Shown piece by piece: positions 1-5,203 of a stretch of 7,850 nt of DNA. The stretch is from Acidaminococcales bacterium (lineage in GTDB: Bacteria; Bacillota; Negativicutes; Acidaminococcales; JAISLQ01). Where the stretch lies: assembly GCA_031275255.1 (NCBI GenBank), contig JAISPA010000144.1:1-7850 (forward strand), written 5' to 3'. Positions within the stretch are counted from its first letter, which is position 1; each line of letters starts with the position of its first letter. The translations under genes and the position numbers were made by a program. The notes beneath the pieces were generated by a model. That model did not search any database. It saw only the letters and a list, made by a program, of their open reading frames with translations, and had not been told where the DNA came from.

Positions 1-425
1 CCGGCCTTGACCTGCGCCGCGCGAAACTTCTCCCCCGGTTCGGCGGGCGTGCCGCCATATTCTTTCACCGCCTCCTCATAAAGCGCGGATAGCGCCTTGC
101 CCTGCTGACTCAAAACAAAACCGGCCAGCCTGTTCGCCACCTCGTTGTCTCTAACCCCGGCTTCAACCAAAACCTTCCTGTATTCATCCGCCACCGCCGG
201 ATCGAAAGCCACCCCGGCCCCGGCAAAAGCCGGCGCCAGGTTAAGTTCCGGCGCGGGACTCTCTCCCGCCTGCGCTTTTGCCGGCCCCCGTTCACCGGCA
301 GGACTTTGGTTTGCTGCCGGTTCCGGCCGGGCCTGGTCGGGCGCCTCTGCCGATATTCCCTGCACAGCCGCCGCCTGCGTCGCCGGCGCCTGTTGCATCC
401 CCTGGTTTACATTATCTTCCGCCAT
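1..425 (-). CDS. Probable phage scaffolding / capsid-assembly protein, 3' end outside the window
   Basis: The frame is open from an ATG at 425-423 to the left edge, giving 141 complete codons and no stop. A strong Shine-Dalgarno (AAAGGAGG) sits 7 bases upstream of the ATG. Residues 1 to about 65 are low-complexity and rich in Ala, Pro, Gln and Glu. After that comes a more ordered, acidic, helical stretch containing VADEYRKVL, ANRLAGFVLSQQGKAL and LYEEAVKEYGG. Phage scaffolding proteins usually have such a disordered N-terminus followed by charged helices, and in podovirus-like genomes they lie between the portal gene and the major capsid gene, which is where this one lies. The assignment rests on composition and gene order, because no catalytic motif is visible. 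It could instead be a scaffold fused to a protease, or another virion assembly protein. It starts 168 bases after the Bbp19-like gene, the only large gap in the operon. Confidence 0.55.
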   Translation of the reverse strand, partial: MAEDNVNQGMQQAPATQAAAVQGISAEAPDQARPEPAANQSPAGERGPAKAQAGESPAPELNLAPAFAGAGVAFDPAVADEYRKVLVEAGVRDNEVANRLAGFVLSQQGKALSALYEEAVKEYGGTPAEPGEKFRAAQVKA

Positions 426-516
426 TTAACTGCCTCCTTTTTATCCCGTCCCGGCATCGGGTCCTCCCCGCGCCGGGAGTTTTGGAATGCGGCAATAAAG
501 TGCCGGACGCTATGCG

Positions 517-533
517 CGGCGGGGCTCCCGCCG
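517..533. repeat. Perfect GC-rich hairpin between the Bbp19-like and scaffold genes
   Basis: The arms CGGCGGG and CCCGCCG are perfectly complementary (7 bp) around a 3-base loop. No T-run follows on either strand, so it is not a standard intrinsic terminator. It lies in the 168-base gap (426-593) that otherwise holds no convincing ORF or promoter. It could be an mRNA-stability or processing element separating expression of the upstream genes from the scaffold/capsid genes, which is inference only. Confidence 0.4.
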
Positions 534-593
534 GGGATAGTACATTCCGGTACAGACCCGAGGAAACGCAGCCGCAACAAAGCAGACGGCGCT

Positions 594-938
594 TTATTGG
601 CCGTTATTCTTAAGACTCTCCACTAAATCCTCCGCCACCGCCTGTCTTTCCGTCTCCGCCAAAAGCAAAAGCTGCGAAAAGCGCTTGTCCGCCTCGCGGG
701 CCTTGTCAAAGAACTTTAAAACCGCCACACGCCGCCCCTCGTTGAAATACGTCTCGGCGTCATTCGTGAACGTGGAGCGGTTGCGGAAATTCTCCGCCTG
801 CAGCATGGACAGCAGCCAGCGCCCGCGCCTGTCCTCCAAAACAAAAGCGAACGCCTCTTTATCAAGCCGCTCCAGTTCCGCCTCATAGCGCGCCATAGCC
901 GCGCCGGACAAAGCGAACCGGCTCTTTTCCTTACTCAT
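594..938 (-). CDS. Bbp19-like phage protein
   Basis: This 114-residue protein matches the pattern I know from the Bbp19-like family named after Bordetella phage BPP-1. It has a short helical N-terminus, then FVLEDRRGRWLL at about 32-43, an aromatic/Ser/Thr stretch (ENFRNRSTFTND) and the hallmark FNEGRR at about 65-70. A charged helical C-terminus follows. Members are typically 80-130 residues and sit directly beside the portal gene in short-tailed phages. Their biochemical role is not established as far as I know, though a part in head assembly or packaging is likely from position. The ATG at 938-936 overlaps the portal stop by 8 bases. A GGGAGG Shine-Dalgarno 8 bases upstream lies inside the portal gene, so translation is probably coupled. 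No catalytic residues or membrane segment are visible. Confidence 0.72.
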   Translation of the reverse strand: MSKEKSRFALSGAAMARYEAELERLDKEAFAFVLEDRRGRWLLSMLQAENFRNRSTFTNDAETYFNEGRRVAVLKFFDKAREADKRFSQLLLLAETERQAVAEDLVESLKNNGQ

Positions 939-2700
939 CCGCGCCGCCTCCCGTCGCCGTAAGCAGCGCCGCCAAGGCCGGATTGTCGTTTTGCCCCATT
1001 TCCATCACATTCCGGGCGGCATTGGTGTAGCTTTCCACCGCCGGAGCGACCCTGGCCTCCCGTTCGGCGGCGGCCGCCGCCTGCGCCTGCTCGGCCAGCG
1101 CCTCAAGTTCCTCCCGGTACGCCTCCGGCGACTTTAAGAGCTTCGCATCCACCCCGGTTTTCCCGGCGAACGTCCGCATAAACGCCTCCGCGTCTATGAG
1201 CTTGAACGTCTCCGGCATAAACTGCGCCATATTGGCCACCATCGAAAGCAGCATATTCATATTGTCAAGCCCGGACATCTTCTGCGCCTGCGCCAGGGGG
1301 CCGGTATACTCGATCGCGATTTCCGAGCCCTGATAACCCCCGTCAATCCCCGCAAAAGGCGGGAAAACCCCGTGCCGCTCCAAAATGGCGTAAACCCTTT
1401 CGATAATCGCGCTCAAAAACTCCGTATTAAGCCTCTCCGTCACCGGCCCCAATTGCTGCAGCCTCTCCTGATTGCGCAAACTCAGCTCGTAAGCCGTGCG
1501 CTGCCCGCTCTGCAAAGCCTCCTGATCGAGCATCGTAAAAAGATTCACATTGTAAGCCCGGTTAATCTTGTCCCTGACCCCCTCGCCGATCTCAAAAAGC
1601 TGCTGAAAAACCGGCGCCAAAGCAAACAGCGCCTCCGCTTTCATCCCCTGCGCGCGGTTGCGCGACACCCCGCCCGGCGTAAAATCCACCTCCATATCGG
1701 CCGGCACCTGCAGCGGCGGATCAACGAAAAGCTGCGCGTTGCGGAATGCGTCCTCCAGCACCCGGTAAAGCATGCGCGCGTCTGAATCCGCGTACCAGCC
1801 GGGCCCCAGCCCGTAAGCCTGGCTGCCGATCACCTGATAGCGCGCGATCGCCACCGGGAAATCCCGAAACCCCGACACCCGTATAAATCCTTCCCCGGAC
1901 TTGTCCAGCCAGTAATAAGACGCCCACTCCTGAAAACTACTGTTCAGCTTGTTAAGGTCGTAGTCGGCGTTCTTTTCCACCAGCCAGCACACATCAAAGG
2001 CCTGCCGCAGGCCGCCGCCCTCTTTCACCGCATTCTGCACACTCTGCGGCAAAGACTCCATCCCGAACCGCCGGCAAAGCTGGTAACCCGTCATTCGCCG
2101 CCTTACCGCGAAACAATCCGGTAGCCCCGTATGATCCACCTCGTAAGCATAACAACCGATTGGATAATTCTCAAACCGCACACCCCGGAACGCATCCTCG
2201 AATATCCCCACCGGCGCCTGGCCGAACGGCAGCTCCATAAACGCCCCGTGCGCGGCGTTGTAAAAATTGCTCCCGTTCAAAACACGGTTCAAGAGTTCAA
2301 GACGCGCGTCAAGGCCCGTGCGCGCCGCCCAGTCCCCCTGCAGCGCCTCCTCGGCGAACTGCAGGCGGAACCACTGAATACTCTGCGGCGTCGCGCCGGA
2401 CATCATCCCGCCGGCAAAAACAAGGCAGGCTCGCCACGCCTCACCGTCAACCACCTCCCGGTCGCGCTTTTGCCCCTGCCGCTCCTCGTCGCGGTCAATA
2501 AACTCCCCGGCGAAAGGCAGCTGCTTGTCGCGGATGCGCAGCCATTCAAAGCGGTGGTTTTGGAAAACCGGGTTGTTGAACAGCCAATGGAAGCGTTGCG
2601 CCACCCTCGCAAAAACCCCCGGCGCCGGCGCCGGGCTCTTAAACGCCGCGCCGGATCTGTCGGCGGCGAGCGAAGCAACTCCAGTATACTGGGCCGTCAT
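931..2700 (-). CDS. Phage portal protein (head-tail connector, podovirus type)
   Basis: This 589-residue protein forms the dodecameric portal ring at one capsid vertex, through which the terminase pumps DNA and to which the tail attaches. The sequence looks like the head-tail connector family of short-tailed phages. Near residues 38-60 is an N-terminal segment with HWLFNNPVFQNHRFEWLRIR. At about 97-113 is the family-typical GGMMSGATPQS followed by WFRL. Further on are NYPIGCYAYEVD, the YGLGPGW segment typical of the family and QRTAYELSLRNQERLQ. The C-terminus is Gln/Ala/Glu-rich and probably coiled coil. I chose the ATG at 2700-2698 because it overlaps the stop of the upstream small gene as ATGA. 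The frame stays open to a TTG at 2967, but that extension is Gly-rich and overlaps the other gene. Length fits the family. The stop (TAA at 931) overlaps the Bbp19-like start. Confidence 0.88.
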   Translation of the reverse strand: MTAQYTGVASLAADRSGAAFKSPAPAPGVFARVAQRFHWLFNNPVFQNHRFEWLRIRDKQLPFAGEFIDRDEERQGQKRDREVVDGEAWRACLVFAGGMMSGATPQSIQWFRLQFAEEALQGDWAARTGLDARLELLNRVLNGSNFYNAAHGAFMELPFGQAPVGIFEDAFRGVRFENYPIGCYAYEVDHTGLPDCFAVRRRMTGYQLCRRFGMESLPQSVQNAVKEGGGLRQAFDVCWLVEKNADYDLNKLNSSFQEWASYYWLDKSGEGFIRVSGFRDFPVAIARYQVIGSQAYGLGPGWYADSDARMLYRVLEDAFRNAQLFVDPPLQVPADMEVDFTPGGVSRNRAQGMKAEALFALAPVFQQLFEIGEGVRDKINRAYNVNLFTMLDQEALQSGQRTAYELSLRNQERLQQLGPVTERLNTEFLSAIIERVYAILERHGVFPPFAGIDGGYQGSEIAIEYTGPLAQAQKMSGLDNMNMLLSMVANMAQFMPETFKLIDAEAFMRTFAGKTGVDAKLLKSPEAYREELEALAEQAQAAAAAEREARVAPAVESYTNAARNVMEMGQNDNPALAALLTATGGGADE

Positions 2701-2960
2701 TTCCCCACAATCCCCTTGCTGAACGTATCCCCCGTATCGCGGTCTTTCAGCTTTGTCCACCAATACCCTTTCTTTTTCGCGTTCGACGCCAGTTTCGTAA
2801 CCTCCGACGCCGTATCCTGTTCCGTCGACACATTCTGCGCCACCGCCGCCGCAGGCGCCGGCGCCGAATACGAGCCGCCCCCTTTTCCGCCCTTGGCCAG
2901 CCCCGCCAGCACCGGCAGCAAAAAAACAAGGCGCATCAACCTCCAAAACCTGCCCGACAT
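2697..2960 (-). CDS. Small basic protein with one N-terminal membrane segment, function unknown
   Basis: I do not recognise this 87-residue protein. Its N-terminus carries Arg at 4, 7 and 10, then a hydrophobic stretch at about 11-22 (LVFLLPVLAGLA), which reads as a signal anchor or uncleaved signal peptide. No lipobox Cys is present. A Gly/Pro/Ala-rich linker (about 24-41) follows, then a polar segment ending in a basic region with KKKGYWWTKLKDRDTGD. The ATG at 2960 has a GAGGTGG ribosome binding site 7 bases upstream, and lies 17 bases after the terminase large subunit stop. The stop overlaps the portal ATG (ATGA). This placement and coupling argue that it is a real member of the packaging operon. 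Possible roles are a membrane-associated assembly or DNA-ejection factor, but nothing in the sequence decides this. The basic Trp-rich tail could contact DNA or membrane. Confidence 0.7.
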   Translation of the reverse strand: MSGRFWRLMRLVFLLPVLAGLAKGGKGGGSYSAPAPAAAVAQNVSTEQDTASEVTKLASNAKKKGYWWTKLKDRDTGDTFSKGIVGK

Positions 2961-2977
2961 CTCTCAACCACCTCTTC

Positions 2978-4417
2978 TCACAAAGTCTTAAAAATACTGA
3001 ACCCCTTGCCCTTAGCCGGCAAACTGCCCGGCAACACCCTCCGGGCGAAAGTCAGGGCCAGGGCGTCCGCCCGGTTGGGCGAGGCCAGACCCCGCTTCTT
3101 CATATCATCCTTGGATTCCAGCTGCAGCTTGCCCGCCCGGTTGACAAACGCCTCCGGCCGCACAAGCTCGTCGCGCAGCACCTGATCATCCGGCGGCAAA
3201 GCCCCGCCTTCGATCAGCCACTGCCTCATCTCGCCCCACATCTCGGCGCGGCGGTTGGCGTAATAACCGTCATAAGGCTTTCCCGCGAAACTAATCAGCG
3301 CCCAATTGCGCCCCAGCCCCTTACCGGCCGAATACACCCCCGTACCGAATCCCTCGTCGATATTCACCGCCGCCGCCTTGTACTCATCCTCAAAACGCGC
3401 GATAATCCCGGCCATCCGCGCGTCGTCGTCATTTTTCGCAAACCGCGCCAGCATCTTGCAAAAAAGCCCCTGGCGGAGGAAAACCACAAACTCGTCCGAA
3501 CCCGTCCAGGACGGATCCACCCCGATGATCACCGGCGCCGCCCTTATCTGTTCCTCGCGCAGCAGCACCCGTTGCGCCTTATCCGCAATGGCAGACGAAA
3601 TAAACTGATTTTCCCCGGCGGACGGGAACACCCCGCGGACGCGCACCTTCACGAAATCGCTGTCCTCGCCGTAATCTTCGATCCACTGCCCAATCTGCTT
3701 CTTGTTCGTCATCTTCACCTTGCGGCTGTCGATCTGGCGGGTAGACCAGCGGTGGCGCAGCCGGTGAAAACAATCGAAAAAGCGCCCGGCCCCGCGCGTC
3801 GGATTGCCGAAGGCGAAAAAAAGCATCTCCGTATCCTCGTCCGTCAAAGCCCCCTCCGTAACTTCCCAGATCACATCGGGAATCGCGGAAGCCTCGTCAA
3901 ACACAATAAGAATACGCTTGCCCTTGTTGTGAAGACCCGCGAAAGCCTCCGTATTGCGCTCCGACCAGGCCACCATATCCACCCGCCAGGTCTTGTCGTG
4001 TCCCGGCTGCGACGAAAACAGCGCCGTCGCCGTAAAAGTGAAAAGCTCGCGCGCGATAAACAGCCGGTGCCACTTCGCCAGCTCCGCCCAGGTCTTCGTT
4101 TTAAGCTGCGTCTCCGTATTGGCCGTCACCACCCCCTTGGTCTCCTCATGCGTCGACAGCGCCCAGAGGATAAGCCAGGAAACCAGGGCGGACTTGCCGA
4201 TACCGTGACCGGACGCCACCGCCTCGCGGATCGCCGCAAAAGGCGAAAGCAGCTTGTCCCGGACCGAACGCAGAACATCCGCCTGCCACTCGTCCGGGCC
4301 GCTGAAACCGGTCAGCGCCCCCTCGCCCCAGGGGAAAGCGTAATGCACAAACCGCAGCGGATCGTGGGCCATCGCCCCCAAATCGTTGATCAGGCTCCTC
4401 AAATCATCACCTTGCAT
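2978..4417 (-). CDS. terL: Phage terminase large subunit (ATPase plus nuclease)
   Basis: This 479-residue motor cuts concatemeric phage DNA and pumps it through the portal into the empty head. The ATPase domain has Walker A GHGIGKS at 70-76 and Walker B ILIVFDE at 169-175 with the catalytic Glu175. FFAFGNPT at 200-207 is consistent with the coupling motif III. The RNase H-like nuclease domain has its expected acidic residues: Asp301 in IIGVDPSW, Asp354 in AVNIDEGFG and Asp451 in SPNRADALAL. All motifs are intact, so the enzyme is probably functional. The ATG at 4417 overlaps the end of the upstream small-subunit-like gene by 11 bases, and AGAGG lies 7 bases before it. The length is normal for terminases of short-tailed phages. 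The packaging type (cos, pac or other) cannot be told from this protein by eye. Confidence 0.93.
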   Translation of the reverse strand: MQGDDLRSLINDLGAMAHDPLRFVHYAFPWGEGALTGFSGPDEWQADVLRSVRDKLLSPFAAIREAVASGHGIGKSALVSWLILWALSTHEETKGVVTANTETQLKTKTWAELAKWHRLFIARELFTFTATALFSSQPGHDKTWRVDMVAWSERNTEAFAGLHNKGKRILIVFDEASAIPDVIWEVTEGALTDEDTEMLFFAFGNPTRGAGRFFDCFHRLRHRWSTRQIDSRKVKMTNKKQIGQWIEDYGEDSDFVKVRVRGVFPSAGENQFISSAIADKAQRVLLREEQIRAAPVIIGVDPSWTGSDEFVVFLRQGLFCKMLARFAKNDDDARMAGIIARFEDEYKAAAVNIDEGFGTGVYSAGKGLGRNWALISFAGKPYDGYYANRRAEMWGEMRQWLIEGGALPPDDQVLRDELVRPEAFVNRAGKLQLESKDDMKKRGLASPNRADALALTFARRVLPGSLPAKGKGFSIFKTL

Positions 4418-4664
4418 CTTTTATCCTCTCCCGCGCTTTCATCAATTCGTCGGCAAAGGCTTCCGCACCGGACAAATCCGACTTATCCGCAAACAGCCCC
4501 AAATGCTTGCCTAAAAGCTCCGCCGCTTTCAACCTGTCCCGGATATTGGCTTCCTCATTGCGCAAGATTTCTGTTACAACCATCAAAACACCGGCCTCGC
4601 CGGCAATAAGACCGTCTTTGCCGTCATGCGCGCGCTGCGGCGGCCCTGCCAAACAATCAGTCAC
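4407..4664 (-). CDS. Short terminase small subunit-like protein, apparently lacking the N-terminal DNA-binding region
   Basis: The 85 residues contain RDRLKAAELLGKHLGLF, the segment typical of the C-terminal half of many phage terminase small subunits, followed by a charged helical tail. Position directly before terL, with an 11-base overlap, supports the call. Small subunits normally recognise phage DNA through an N-terminal helix-turn-helix region and are usually about 140-200 residues long. Here that region is missing: residues 1-20 are short and unstructured, and an in-frame stop lies 6 codons before the start. The GTG start at 4664 is preceded by a good GGGAGGGG site with 5-base spacing, so the short form is probably translated. 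I see no convincing remnant of the missing domain in the other minus-strand frames of 4665-4810. It may be a naturally short version, a deletion product at a prophage edge, or a domesticated form. Confidence 0.68.
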   Translation of the reverse strand: MTDCLAGPPQRAHDGKDGLIAGEAGVLMVVTEILRNEEANIRDRLKAAELLGKHLGLFADKSDLSGAEAFADELMKARERIKDAR

Positions 4665-4821
4665 CCTGTCCCCTCCCTTTCTTTAACAACACTGCGCGGA
4701 CCTATCCCAAGCCACCCTATAGCCGGCGGCGGCCAAAGGGCGGCTCAGTTCAGTTTTTCCCCGCGCCGCTCAAATGGCAAGAGCGCCCGCCTTGCGGCGA
4801 ACGCCCTCATATCCAGTTTAT

Positions 4822-4830
4822 ATTATAGCA
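4822..4830 (-). promoter_or_regulatory. Extended -10 promoter element facing the phage operon
   Basis: Read on the minus strand this is TGCTATAAT, a perfect -10 hexamer with the TG extension. No good -35 hexamer lies 17 bases upstream (the position reads ACAAAT), which extended -10 promoters tolerate. Transcription would begin near 4815 and run through about 150 untranslated bases into the short terminase gene. It is the only good promoter I see for the phage block. Confidence 0.55.
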
Positions 4831-4846
4831 CAGGCCGATGTATTAT

Positions 4847-4871
4847 TTGTATTGAACCAAATACAATACAA
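4847..4871. repeat. Perfect 8-bp inverted repeat, candidate operator
   Basis: TTGTATTG at 4847-4854 and CAATACAA at 4864-4871 are exact reverse complements separated by 9 bases. This is the size and symmetry of a site for a dimeric helix-turn-helix repressor. It covers the -35 region of the leftward promoter at 4822-4830 and ends 6 bases before the rightward TTGACA at 4878, so one bound protein could control both directions. The AT-rich setting makes some chance symmetry possible. Confidence 0.4.
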
Positions 4872-4877
4872 GACTAA

Positions 4878-4906
4878 TTGACAGTAAACATAAAAGTCAG
4901 TAAGAT
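4878..4906 (+). promoter_or_regulatory. Sigma-A/sigma-70-type promoter upstream of the MCP gene
   Basis: A perfect -35 TTGACA (4878-4883) and a -10 TAAGAT (4901-4906, 4 of 6 consensus) are separated by the ideal 17 bases. The predicted start is near 4913, leaving a leader of about 290 nt before the MCP ATG. A 75-codon open frame beginning with the TTG of this -35 box is not considered a gene. Confidence 0.6.
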
Positions 4907-4912
4907 TAAAAC

Positions 4913-5203
4913 AGGTGAGTTTACCTTGCCGGCGAGGAGGATTATTCAAGTAACAAAGCGCTGTAATTTCACCTTCAGGCGTTCTTGCCGCCGCGCGGCA
5001 AAGCGGCCGGGAACGTTGTTTTTGGAAATTTTCTTAGCACAGGACGCGTTTTTGCAAAGAAACGCCTTTCACAGATTACAAATTTCAATACTATTCCCTG
5101 ACTAAAATCATGGCATTTTGCGGCTGATCTTATCCGTATTTTAACCGGGGAACAGTATAAAACCTGAAAAGCAGCAAATAATTAATTGATTGTGGGGAAA
5201 TTC
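4913..5203 (+). other. Long, potentially structured MCP leader with alternative hairpins; no convincing gene
   Basis: The predicted RNA 5' end, AGGTGA (4913-4918), can pair exactly with TCACCT (4969-4974). Next comes a perfect hairpin, TTGCCGC/GCGGCAA (4985-5001). Its left arm can instead join a larger hairpin: GTTC plus GCCGC at 4981-4991 with GCGGC plus GAAC at 5003-5014, closed further by C4980-G5015. That second form is followed by TTGTTTTT (5016-5023), which resembles an intrinsic terminator. Another perfect hairpin, GCGTTT/AAACGC, lies at 5046-5065. The layout resembles an attenuator. It does not match c-di-GMP or other riboswitch consensus sequences I know, and it may simply be an untranslated region. 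Confidence 0.35.
5103..5130 (+). promoter_or_regulatory. Possible sigma-D/sigma-28-like promoter for the MCP gene
   Basis: TAAA at 5103-5106 (CTAAA with the base before it) is followed after 16 bases by GCTGATCT at 5123-5130. The flagellar sigma consensus is TAAA, about 15 bases, then GCCGATAT or GCCGATAA. The -10 is imperfect and the spacing one base long. The family context supports it, because chemoreceptor genes are often transcribed by this sigma factor, but the match is weak. Confidence 0.3.

Noticed and set aside
2701..2967. N-terminal extension of the portal to a TTG at 2967 (678 aa)
   Set aside because: The extension is Gly-rich low-complexity sequence overlapping the small membrane protein. 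The ATG at 2700 overlaps that gene's stop as ATGA, the usual coupled arrangement.
2131..4609. Long plus-strand open frames (286 aa at 2131-2991, 345 aa at 3572-4609) opposite the portal and terminase genes
   Set aside because: They are antisense to well-recognised proteins, are Arg/Pro/Leu-rich without domain motifs, and are explained by the GC-rich codon use of the real genes.
4665..4821. Remnant of the missing N-terminal half of the terminase small subunit in another frame
   Set aside because: I translated this stretch in the minus-strand frames. Short pieces such as LAAAGYRVAW vaguely recall helix-turn-helix regions, but stops interrupt every frame and the similarity is not enough to call a frameshift.
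4680..4880. Prophage attachment site or tRNA at the junction
   Set aside because: No tRNA-like fold and no direct repeat with another part of the window is visible. The other end of the element is outside the window.
4878..5105. 75-aa plus-strand frame upstream of the MCP
   Set aside because: Its TTG start is the -35 box of a promoter, it has no ribosome binding site and no recognisable motif, and the region is better explained as leader RNA.
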